Positions 7,094 to 14,400 of a stretch of DNA of 14,958 nucleotides are shown one piece after another. The translations under genes were made by a program, and so were the position numbers. The stretch comes from an uncultured Lachnospiraceae bacterium (GTDB lineage Bacteria; Bacillota; Clostridia; Lachnospirales; Lachnospiraceae). Under the pieces are notes generated by a model. That model worked only from the letters and a program-made list of their open reading frames with translations, had not been told where the DNA came from and did no database searches. Within the stretch, counting starts at the first letter, position 1, and every line of letters begins with the position of its first letter. Location of the stretch: positions 1-14,958 of the forward strand of contig CAJUEI010000080.1 in NCBI GenBank assembly GCA_910585255.1, given 5' to 3'.

Positions 7094-7999
7094 TTAATTT
7101 TTCCTTACAAAAAGCGGAAATTCTAAATAAAATGTAGTCTTTCCTCCTTGGATACTCTGAACGGTTATCTCTCCAGACATGGCATTTGTAAGCTCTTTGA
7201 CAATTGCCAGTCCTAATCCATTTCCGCTTTCAGAACGTGCAGGTTCACATTTATATAAGCGGTTAAAGATAAACGGCAGTTCTTTTTTAGGAATAGCAGT
7301 TCCGTTATTTGAGACAGAAAGGAGTATTTTATTTTCTAACTTTCTTATTTCCATTTCTATTAAGGAACCGTTTCCGTGTTTAACGGCGTTGTTTAAAAGA
7401 TTATTTATAATTCTTGTATATGCCGTTCGGTCTATTTTTACAAACCATTCCTCGTCAGGGATATCTGCTGCAAAAGAAATCTGCTTTTTTTCTAATATTG
7501 GAATAGATTCAATGATGATTTCCCGTGTTAATTCATTGATATCGTAGATTTTTTTATGATAGATTTGTTCCTTAGAAACGAATTTAAACCATTGGAAAAG
7601 CATATCAATTAGTTCCTGTAAATCTAATGCTTTTTTATAAGAAATATGAATATATTCTTTTTGTTCTTTTGTGTTTTGAGAATCTAAAGCTTCTAAATAT
7701 CCTATTAAAGATGCCAGCGGAGTCCGAACATCATGCGATAAATCGGTTAATAATTGTTGATTGGCATGTTCCGCCCTCTGTAATTTTATAAATTGCTTAC
7801 GGCTTTCCTCTAAAATACGATTTAATTCAAAATTAATATCTGCAAGAATAGCATTTCCTTTTATAAAGGAATATTGTTTGGGTGCCAGATGCAGGCTTTT
7901 TAAAAACAGAAGCCATTCTGTCAACTGTTTTCGAATACGAAAAATATAAATGGATTCTCCTATACAGATTAAGACCAAAATAATACTAACAAATATCAT
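7094..7999 (-). CDS. Sensor histidine kinase, single N-terminal membrane helix
   Basis: This kinase of 301 residues has one hydrophobic helix at residues 2-20, an Arg/Lys-rich juxtamembrane stretch, a helical linker and then the H-box LSHDVRTPLASL with the phospho-acceptor His89. The N-box NNLLNNAVKHG (199-209) and G-box GNGLGLAIVKEL (259-270) are intact. The usual DxGxGI motif reads NNGTAI, a known variation. There is essentially no extracytoplasmic sensor domain, so the signal is probably taken from the membrane or the partner transporter. Its start overlaps the stop of the response regulator gene by 4 bases (ATGA), which fits the start choice. Together with the response regulator it should control the transporter genes that follow. 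Confidence in kinase function is high; the stimulus is inferred from neighbours. Confidence 0.9.
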   Translation of the reverse strand: MIFVSIILVLICIGESIYIFRIRKQLTEWLLFLKSLHLAPKQYSFIKGNAILADINFELNRILEESRKQFIKLQRAEHANQQLLTDLSHDVRTPLASLIGYLEALDSQNTKEQKEYIHISYKKALDLQELIDMLFQWFKFVSKEQIYHKKIYDINELTREIIIESIPILEKKQISFAADIPDEEWFVKIDRTAYTRIINNLLNNAVKHGNGSLIEMEIRKLENKILLSVSNNGTAIPKKELPFIFNRLYKCEPARSESGNGLGLAIVKELTNAMSGEITVQSIQGGKTTFYLEFPLFVRKN

Positions 8000-8694
8000 T
8001 TTATTTCACCACTTAGCTTATATCCTACACCCCATACGGTTAAAATATAGTTTGGGTTTTCCGGGTTATCCTCAATTTTTTTTCGCAGCCTGCGGATATG
8101 AACCATAATATTATTGTCATCAAAAGCATATTCCTCATTCCAAACGGCACGATAAATTTGCTTTTTGGTAAAAACTTTTCCGGGATTTTCTGCAAAAAAG
8201 AAAAGTAAATCAAACTCTTTTGCCGTTAGTTCAAGCAATACGCCGTCTTTGTGAACTTCACGCCTAGAAGAATTTATTACCAGTCCGCCGACAGCAATCG
8301 ATTGTTCCAAATGATTAGATGGATTAAAAATAGTATATCTCCGTAAAAGAGAGGCTATTCTTGCCAGAAATTCACTATTGGAAAATGGCTTTGTTAAATA
8401 GTCATCGGCTCCCATTCTTAACCCGGATACCTTATCTCCTTCACTGTCCTTAGCGGTCAGCATTAAAACAGGAATAACACTATTTTCTCTGATTTTTGAC
8501 AATACTTCATATCCGTTTTTCAGCGGAAGCATAATGTCTAAAACTACAAGCTGATAATTATTTTTTTGAAATTCACATAGTCCTATAACCCCGTTGTAAC
8601 AGGTACAGACACAATATCCCTCTTGTTCTAGATTATTTTTCAGCAGTCTGCATAAATCGATATCGTCATCTATTATCAATATTCGCTGTTTCAT
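7996..8694 (-). CDS. OmpR/PhoB-family response regulator
   Basis: This is a complete regulator of 232 residues. The receiver domain has the acidic pair D9/D10, phospho-acceptor D53 (VVLDIMLP), T80 and K102 (LTKPF). The C-terminal half is a winged-helix DNA-binding domain, with LTAKEFDLLFFFAENPGKVFTK and the recognition-helix region VMVHIRRLRKKI-like sequence (here IMVHIRRLRKKIE), ending in the wing GVGYKL. AAAGGGA about 8 bases before the ATG supports the start. It is the first gene of the four-gene minus-strand operon and overlaps the kinase gene. It most likely activates its own operon when the kinase detects the transported compound. Its DNA target is not known; a palindrome at 8747-8763 between promoter and gene is a candidate. 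Confidence 0.92.
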   Translation of the reverse strand: MKQRILIIDDDIDLCRLLKNNLEQEGYCVCTCYNGVIGLCEFQKNNYQLVVLDIMLPLKNGYEVLSKIRENSVIPVLMLTAKDSEGDKVSGLRMGADDYLTKPFSNSEFLARIASLLRRYTIFNPSNHLEQSIAVGGLVINSSRREVHKDGVLLELTAKEFDLLFFFAENPGKVFTKKQIYRAVWNEEYAFDDNNIMVHIRRLRKKIEDNPENPNYILTVWGVGYKLSGEIK

Positions 8695-8746
8695 TTTTTT
8701 AATCCCTTTCTTGTTTATTCTGGCATCTATCCTTATTTTATATTTT

Positions 8747-8763
8747 AGTATTTAAAAAATACT
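8747..8763. promoter_or_regulatory. 17-bp AT-rich palindrome upstream of the response regulator gene
   Basis: AGTATTT-AAA-AAATACT is a perfect 7-bp inverted repeat with a 3-base centre, 53 bases before the regulator start codon. It could be an operator. AT-rich DNA makes chance matches more likely, so confidence is low. Confidence 0.35.
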
Positions 8764-8920
8764 GGAATCTTTAGTCGGAATCCGCTTCACTATTTCCTCA
8801 TAATCCTATGCTGCTATCGCAACTTGTCAGACGGAGATTGCTTATTTTAAAATACAGACTGTTTTTCAGGTCTTTTTATCTTGCCATTTGCTTTTTCCCT
8901 ATCCCATTACCGTTACATTC

Positions 8921-8949
8921 ATTATAACTCTGTTTAGAAATATCAGCAA
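8921..8949 (-). promoter_or_regulatory. Candidate sigma-A promoter for the regulator-kinase-ABC operon
   Basis: On the minus strand a perfect -10 box TATAAT (8926-8921) lies 17 bases after TTGCTG (8949-8944). The expected transcript start near 8914 leaves a leader of about 220 bases. A second, nearer candidate is CTGACA followed after 16 bases by TAGGAT (about 8831-8804). Neither can be preferred firmly. Confidence 0.45.
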
Positions 8950-8965
8950 GGATAACACTAGGCAG

Positions 8966-8999
8966 AAAAAAGGGGCGGCACTTTTCACAGTGCCGTCCC
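8966..8999 (-). terminator. Intrinsic terminator of the DUF2975-HTH operon
   Basis: On the minus strand GGGACGGCAC (8999-8990) pairs with GTGCCGCCCC (8981-8972) with one mismatch, around an 8-base loop, and is followed by TTTTTT (8971-8966). It lies 36 bases after the stop of the HTH gene. Stem strength and T-run make this a convincing rho-independent terminator. Confidence 0.9.
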
Positions 9000-9035
9000 G
9001 GCTTTGAGACAAGATATTTCAAAGATATAAAATTT

Positions 9036-9245
9036 TTAATCTTCTTCCTCGATATATTCAAGAATATCCCCTGGCTGACACTTTAAAACTTTGCAGATTG
9101 CATTTAACGTACTAAATCGGACAGCTTTCACTTTTCCTGTTTTTAAGTAAGAGAGATTGACATTAGATATACCAACTTGGGCAGCCAAGTCATTAAGCCG
9201 CATTTTTCTGTCCGCCAATACCCGGTCAAGTCGAATAATAATCAT
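9036..9245 (-). CDS. Small XRE-type helix-turn-helix regulator (YozG-like)
   Basis: This protein of 69 residues is nearly all one Cro/C1-type DNA-binding domain: RLDRVLADRKMRLNDLAAQVG (helices 1-2), ISNVNLSYLKTGK (recognition helix), then VRFSTLNAICKVLKCQPGDILEY and an acidic tail. This matches the short HTH_26 proteins such as YozG of Bacillus that are found next to DUF2975 membrane proteins. Its ATG overlaps the TGA of the DUF2975 gene by 4 bases, with GAGGTGG upstream, so translation is probably coupled. From the neighbour it likely regulates this same operon; the 16-bp inverted repeat over the operon's -35 box is the best candidate site. No ligand-binding domain is present, so the membrane partner may be what controls it. 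Confidence 0.88.
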   Translation of the reverse strand: MIIIRLDRVLADRKMRLNDLAAQVGISNVNLSYLKTGKVKAVRFSTLNAICKVLKCQPGDILEYIEEED

Positions 9246-9868
9246 AACGTGTGATCCACCTCGTCCTGTAAATATACCCCATAATGGAGAATGTATGCAG
9301 CTACAATAAAAGCAATGCTGGGGATAAGCATAGGGAACATAGCCTGTCCGGTAGAAATGGACATCTGACTATTCGATATAAAGCTGATAAGCCAGCAAAT
9401 TAATAGTTTGATAAACGGAACAAAAACAGCCACTGAAAATTGGAGTACTCCATAATAAAGCAGGTAAGAGGAATTTTGTTCTGTAAAAATTTTCCCTTTA
9501 TTGATATTGGAAAATACACGGCTTAAAAACCAATAAGCAAAAATCATAGGAATTGTATGAGCAGCATACATAAGAGAAAGTCCTATCTGAATGGATAGAT
9601 CAATCTGGTCATTCTCATTTGTCCATACATGAATCGCATCGCCCATAGAGACAGTCATACTGCGGGAATGGAAGTTATGGTTTTCCTCTGCGTAAATTGC
9701 CCGCTCAAAGGTTTCTGCCTTTGTATGCAGGAAAAAGGTTTGACGCCCCATAAAACTAAGGACGGTGCATAGGATATAGAAACAAATTAAAAAATAACAA
9801 GCAAATTTCATTAGCTGAGCAGCAGGTTTTGCAAATCGCTCATTTGTGAGTTTTTGAATGAATTCCAT
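9242..9868 (-). CDS. DUF2975 family membrane protein (YoaS-like)
   Basis: This integral membrane protein of 208 residues has about four hydrophobic segments (near 18-40, 92-115, 135-160 and 175-197). A loop before the third helix reads SRVFSNINKGKIFTEQNSSYL, the hallmark of DUF2975, and the end LQDEVDHTL is also typical. Its biochemical function is unknown. It is consistently paired with a small HTH regulator, as here, and may modulate that regulator at the membrane; that is inference. GAGGTGATT ahead of the ATG and a consensus promoter only about 20 bases upstream of the gene fix the start. Confidence 0.88.
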   Translation of the reverse strand: MEFIQKLTNERFAKPAAQLMKFACYFLICFYILCTVLSFMGRQTFFLHTKAETFERAIYAEENHNFHSRSMTVSMGDAIHVWTNENDQIDLSIQIGLSLMYAAHTIPMIFAYWFLSRVFSNINKGKIFTEQNSSYLLYYGVLQFSVAVFVPFIKLLICWLISFISNSQMSISTGQAMFPMLIPSIAFIVAAYILHYGVYLQDEVDHTL

Positions 9869-9888
9869 ACGTTAATCACCTCGGATTT

Positions 9889-9917
9889 ATGATAACATAA
9901 AAATTCAATTCTGTCAA
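9889..9917 (-). promoter_or_regulatory. Sigma-A promoter of the DUF2975-HTH operon
   Basis: On the minus strand a perfect -35 TTGACA (9917-9912) is followed after exactly 17 bases by -10 TATCAT (9894-9889). The expected start lies around 9882-9886, giving a leader of under 20 bases with the ribosome binding site GAGGTG at its very 5' end. Confidence 0.85.
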
Positions 9918-9951
9918 TAATAATTTAATGTTTATCATTAAATTATTATTG
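9915..9951. promoter_or_regulatory. 16-bp perfect inverted repeat overlapping the -35 box (candidate operator)
   Basis: CAATAATAATTTAATG (9915-9930), a 5-base centre and its exact reverse complement (9936-9951). Its gene-proximal edge supplies the TTG of the TTGACA -35 box, so a bound protein would compete with RNA polymerase. Autoregulation by the small HTH protein is the simplest reading. Confidence 0.65.
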
Positions 9952-9960
9952 TAATATTTT

Positions 9961-10045
9961 AACCTCATCAAGGAAGTCCCCTGCTTTTAAGCCGCTAAGG
10001 CAAAAGCGGTGAAAAGCGGTGGGTTGGGACTTCCTTGATGAGGTT
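9961..10045. repeat. 85-bp nested palindromic element, 20-bp perfect arms
   Basis: The left arm AACCTCATCAAGGAAGTCCC (9961-9980) is the exact reverse complement of 10026-10045. The interior is also self-complementary: GCTTTT with AAAAGC, and CCGCT with AGCGG around AAGGC. The unit resembles interspersed palindromes of the REP or IS200/IS605-end type, but no transposase is in the window. It has no T-run on either side, so terminator function is not obvious. Confidence 0.75.
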
Positions 10046-10086
10046 ATGAGCAAGTAGCAAAGCGGATTACGAATATCCGATTTGAC

Positions 10087-10159
10087 CCTATCAAGGAAGT
10101 CACCCGCTTCTAAGTTGTGAAGGCGAAAGCAGTGGATTGGGGGATTTCTTTGTGTCAGG
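10087..10159. repeat. Degenerate second copy of the palindromic element
   Basis: CCTATCAAGGAAGTCACCCGCTTCTAAG-like sequence starting at 10087, an AAGGCGAAAGC core and GGGATTTCTTTGTGTCAGG at 10141-10159 follow the same order as the element at 9961-10045. The arms now carry several mismatches, as expected for an older copy. Confidence 0.6.
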
Positions 10160-10181
10160 TGGAGTGCAAGCCCCATCTGAC
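10154..10181. repeat. Hairpin abutting the degenerate palindrome
   Basis: GTCAGGTGG (10154-10162) pairs with CCATCTGAC (10173-10181) with one G-T pair, around a 10-base loop. There is no T-run after it. Confidence 0.55.
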
Positions 10182-10199
10182 AAGCTGCAATAGTAGAAA

Positions 10200-10259
10200 A
10201 TAAAACTTGTTGTTATAAAATAAAATTTGGTGTTATATCATAAAATTTGCTGCTGGGAC
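10200..10259. repeat. 20-bp tandem repeat, three diverged units
   Basis: Units 10200-10219, 10220-10239 and 10240-10259 each start ATAAAA(C/T)TTG and continue with a TTGTTAT-, GTGTTAT- or CTGCTGG-like end. The period is 20 bases, about two helical turns. Confidence 0.65.
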
Positions 10260-10324
10260 TACCAATCGTTTGCGGGTTGTTGAAGTGCTTGCAACTGTAT
10301 ATAAATAACAAGCACGTTAAATAT

Positions 10325-10339
10325 GATCAAACTTTGATC
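10325..10339. promoter_or_regulatory. 15-bp palindrome GATCAAACTTTGATC (candidate operator)
   Basis: This is a perfect 7+1+7 palindrome about 90 bases upstream of the -35 box of the deacetylase-hydrolase operon. The form suits a dimeric regulator, for example one that senses the sugar. No regulator gene is in view. Confidence 0.4.
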
Positions 10340-10427
10340 GAGCGGCAGTTTCAATCAATATAAAATCACACGTATTTGTTATTTAGAGTATAAGAAGAAA
10401 TTTATTCTATTATTTTATAGAATTTGC

Positions 10428-10456
10428 TTGTAAATCTAAGAAACTTTTTATATAAT
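10428..10456 (+). promoter_or_regulatory. Sigma-A promoter of the deacetylase-glycosidase operon
   Basis: TTGTAA (10428-10433), a 17-base spacer and a perfect TATAAT (10451-10456). Transcription should start near 10463, giving a leader of about 93 A-rich bases before the ATG at 10556. A 7-bp hairpin (10404-10410 with 10417-10423) sits just upstream of the -35 box. Confidence 0.75.
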
Positions 10457-10555
10457 AAATAAAATAAAGACAGTGATATAAAACCATAAAATAAACAACA
10501 ACAAAAGAATTATTTTTAATAACAATAAAAATATTTTTAGAAAGGAAAGAAATAA

Positions 10556-11353
10556 ATGAAAACAATCTATACATGCTTTCCAGAAGGAAAACATAAAGTG
10601 CTGACAATGAGTTATGATGATGGGAAACTTGCAGACAGAAAGCTGGTTGCGATTTTTAATCAATATGGAATCAAAGGAACATTTCATATTAATGCTGGAT
10701 TATTCCAAGATGAAAGAAGAATTAAACCAGATGAATTTCAGGAATTATATCGTGGACATGAGGTTTCCTGCCACACCTATACACATCCCACAATTGCAAG
10801 ATGTCCAATGGAGCAAGTAATACGTCAGGTATTAATGGATCGGGAAGAATTGGAAAAAATTATGAATTATCCGATAAGAGGGCTTTCCTATCCAAACGGT
10901 TCTTACAGCAAAGAAATTATGGAAGTCCTTCCGAAACTTGGAATTCGATATTCACGTGTAGTTGGAAATACAGATAATTTTGAACTGCCGAAAAATTATC
11001 TGGAGTGGAAAGCAACCTGCCATCACAACCATAATTTATTATCATTGGGACAGGAATTTATAAATTTACATAAAACACAGTACCTTTATATGATGTATGT
11101 TTGGGGACATAGTTATGAATTTGATGATAAAGGAAATTGGGATTTAATAGAGGATTTCTGCAAATTAGTATCAGGAAAAGAAGATATTTGGTATGCAACC
11201 AATATTCAGATTGTAGATTATATGGAAGCCGCTGACAGACTTCAATTTGCAGCCGATATGAGTTTTGTCTACAATCCTTCTGTGCAGAAAGTCTGGCTTA
11301 GTGTGGATAAAGAAATTGTTGCCATACCTGGAGGAGAACAGATCCGCTTATAA
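10556..11353 (+). CDS. Cytoplasmic polysaccharide (oligosaccharide) deacetylase, NodB fold
   Basis: This protein of 265 residues is a NodB-type deacetylase of the PF01522 (CE4-like) group. Motif 1 is SYDDG with D21 and D22, motif 2 is SCHTYTHP with H73 and H77, so the metal triad D22-H73-H77 is present. Motif 3 is RGLSYPNGSY (108-117), and a late YVWGHSYEFD supplies the usual C-terminal histidine region. There is no signal peptide or membrane helix, unlike peptidoglycan deacetylases, so it should act on a small imported sugar. AAAGGAAAG before the ATG supports the start. It shares an operon with the GH2 gene 59 bases downstream, which suggests that both work on one acetylated oligosaccharide. 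The exact substrate is not visible from sequence. Confidence 0.85.
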   Translation: MKTIYTCFPEGKHKVLTMSYDDGKLADRKLVAIFNQYGIKGTFHINAGLFQDERRIKPDEFQELYRGHEVSCHTYTHPTIARCPMEQVIRQVLMDREELEKIMNYPIRGLSYPNGSYSKEIMEVLPKLGIRYSRVVGNTDNFELPKNYLEWKATCHHNHNLLSLGQEFINLHKTQYLYMMYVWGHSYEFDDKGNWDLIEDFCKLVSGKEDIWYATNIQIVDYMEAADRLQFAADMSFVYNPSVQKVWLSVDKEIVAIPGGEQIRL

Positions 11354-11412
11354 AATATAAAAAAGATAGAAAAAGAAGATACAAAAACAAAGAAAAATAG
11401 GAGACTATCATC

Positions 11413-14400
11413 ATGCAAAAGCAGAATCAGCAAGACTTAAGCGGGCTTTGGAAGATTCGGCTGGATCCAAAGAAAAAAGGGATTTTGCAAAATTATCAGA
11501 AAGAACGTTGGCAGCAGAAACAAGAAAGCGATCAGGGAACACTTATCCTTCCAGGTATTTTACAGGCACAAGGCTATGGAGATCCCATTGGTCTGGATAC
11601 CCCATGGGTTTCTAGCCTGCACGACTCTATGTGGTATCTAAGAGAAGAATACCAAGGGGCACAGGAGAATGAAGTCAATGTGCCGTTTCTTTCACAGCCG
11701 CCAAGGCACTATCTAGGTTGGGCATGGTATCAGCGGGAAATAGAATTAAGCGAAGAGGGACAGTATCAGCTTTATCTGGAATGTACCCATTGGAAAACAA
11801 CTGTTTGGGTAGATGGAGAAGAAAAGGGAAGCATACTGTCCCTTTGCTCTCCGCATAGTTATTTTTTAGGAAATATAAAAAAAGGAAGCCATTTTCTGAC
11901 TATTTTAGTGGATAATTCTATGCAGTATCCCTATCGTCCAGACGGACATGCCGTTTCAGATGCATTAGGAGCCACTTGGAATGGGATAGCAGGAGAAATT
12001 TCAATAAAAAGACTGCCAGATGCAGCAATTTTAGAAAACCGAATTTGGTGGGATATCACGATAAAAAAAGCAATAATAGAAATCGTACTGCAAAATCTTA
12101 CTTCAGAGAAGAAAACTGCAGAAATAACCATAACAACCCAAAATAACGAAATAGAAAATCAAAATCATAAAATAACAAACCCAAATAACAAAAAAAAGAG
12201 CGTCCTTCTTTTGCCAAAAGAAAGAAAAATCTGTCAGATAGAATATCTATATACAAAAGAAGAGCCTCTATGGGATGAGTATCAGCCAAACTTAAATAAG
12301 ATAACCATACAGTGCCAATGCGGCGAAACCATACAGACAATAGAAGAATCTTTTGGATTTCGTAAAATGGAAGCAAAAGAGGACGGATTTTTTATCAATG
12401 GACGCCCTATTTATCTAAGGGGAACCCATTTTGGCGGAGAGTTTCCGCTTACCGGATATCCTGCAACAACAAAAGAAGAGTGGAAACGAATATTTCAGAT
12501 CTGTAAAAAATGGGGAATGAATTTTATGCGGTTTCATTCCTATTGTCCTCCAAAAGCAGCATTTTCAGCAGCAGACGAGATAGGATTTTATCTTCAGATT
12601 GAGTGTGGAATGTGGAATTATTTCTCAGATCAAGAAACAAAAGAAAACAAAACAGAACCAAAAGAAGAGAAAGAAACAAATTTTACGATGCAGCAGATTT
12701 TATATCAAGAGACAGAAAGGATACTTGCAGCATTTGGCAATCATCCCTCATTTCTATTATTTTCTCCGTCTAATGAACCAGCAGGAGACTGGTGGAATCC
12801 GTTAAAAAAATGGCTGACAGATTTCCGCAGCCGGGACAACAGACGGCTTTATACGATACAATCTGGCTGGCCTTACCCAATGAAACCAAAAGAAATTGAA
12901 GAACCAGACTATCTCTATTTTCACCGTTCTGGTTTTGGCCCTTATCCGGGGGGAACGATTCGAAATCAGTCCGGCTGGTTTGGAAAAGACTATGCCCCAT
13001 CTTTAGAAGGTGTCTGCTGTCCGGTAATCTGCCATGAAATGGGACAGTGGTGTTCTTATCCAGATTTTTCGATTATCGAAAAATTTACCGGATATATGCA
13101 GCCAAGTAATTACAAAGTATTTCGGGCACAGGCAGAGAAAAAAGGCGTACTTTCACAAAATAAAGAATTTGTTTTTGCTTCGGGACATCTTCAGACAGCA
13201 CTATATAAAGAAGATTTAGAAGCAAATTTTCGAACACCGCATCTATATGGATTTGAACTGCTGGATCTGCATGACTATTTAGGACAGGGTGGGGCATGGA
13301 TTGGGGTCTTAGATGCCTTTTGGGAAGAAAAAGGATATATAAAACCAGAAGAATTTCGGGAATTCTGCAATGAAACCGTTTTGCTTCTGCGGATACCCAA
13401 ATATATTTTTACAACAGAAGAAACATTAGAAGGAAAGGCAGAAATCGCCCATTTTGGAAAAGCTGCAAAAAAAGAAGTCATTGTCAGATGGAGACTAAAA
13501 AAAGGAGAGACACTTCTAAGAGAAGAACCATTATGCCAAAAAGAGATTCCGCTTGGAAAAAATATTCCATTGGGAACGATACAGATCTCACTGGCAGAAT
13601 TGGCTGCTCCGGCACAGTATCGGATAGAGCTGATATTAGAAGAAAAAGGAGAAATTCTGCAAAATCACTGGGATTTTTGGGTGTATCAGCCGACCTCCTT
13701 TTTTCTAAAACAAAAAGAAAAGTTCCCGAACGGAATTATTTCTGTAGAAGAAAACGATTTTATTTTAACAGATGTAAGAGAGGCAAAAAAAGCACTTCAG
13801 CAGGGAAAAACCGTTTTTCTGTCTCCGTCTTTTACGGATTTTTCTTATAAATGTCCGCCATTAAATTCCAAGTCAGTATTTTGGAATTCACAGATGGGGC
13901 CTAGATGGGATCGGGGACTTGGAATTTTATGTAAAAAAGATCATCCGGCATTTTCTGAATTTCCTACAGAAAGTTATCAGCAATGGCAGTGGGCAGGAAT
14001 TCTAGAAGGAGCTAGAGGAATTAATTTAGAGCGAATTCGTTCAGATTTAGTTCCGCTGGTACAGGTTATTGATGATTGGAATCGAAGTTATAAGATGGCA
14101 TTGCTGCTGGAAGCAAAAGTGGGAAAAGGAAGACTGCTTTTATCAGGCTGCAATTTAGAACAAGGTTGGGAAAAAGCTCCGCAGCGGGCACAGCTTCAAC
14201 AGTCCCTTCTGCAGTATTTCAGATCAGAAGCATTTCATCCTAAAATTCGATTGAAGGAAGAGGAAGCATTTTCCTGGTATCAGGATACCCTCCTTCTTTG
14301 GAAATTAAAGGCGGTTTGCTGGATTGAGGAACTGCCGAAAGTAGATTGCCGGAATTGTATTTCCGTCAATATGGAGAATGGATTGGAGTTAGAAGAAGTA

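Larger units (their letters stand above)
8695..9035. other. Intergenic region between the two minus-strand operons
   Basis: This 341-base gap contains the terminator of the HTH/DUF2975 operon (8966-8999), one or two candidate promoters for the response-regulator operon and a 17-bp palindrome (8747-8763). I find no credible gene in it; the open frame at 8876-9061 overlaps the end of the HTH gene and runs through the terminator hairpin. Confidence 0.7.
9869..10555. other. 687-base non-coding region rich in repeats
   Basis: Between the divergent DUF2975 and deacetylase genes no convincing gene is found. From left to right it holds the minus-strand promoter and its inverted repeat (9889-9951), a nested palindrome (9961-10045), a decayed second copy (10087-10159), a hairpin (10154-10181), a 20-bp tandem repeat (10200-10259), an inverted repeat with arms at 10285-10291 and 10309-10315, a 15-bp palindrome (10325-10339), a hairpin (10404-10423) and the + strand promoter (10428-10456). 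The high density of structure suggests remnants of mobile or interspersed elements and regulatory sites. Confidence 0.7.

Noticed and set aside
8876..9061. Minus-strand open frame of 61 codons
   Set aside because: It overlaps the end of the HTH gene and runs through its terminator hairpin; the composition is not protein-like.
9946..10176. Minus-strand open frame of 76 codons with two similar KAGDFLD-containing segments
   Set aside because: It lies wholly over the two palindromic repeat copies and has no ribosome binding site; the internal similarity comes from the DNA repeat, so it is not listed as a gene.
9952..10320. CRISPR array
   Set aside because: The repeats are palindromic, only two or three copies, unequal in length and without regular spacers; no cas genes are present.
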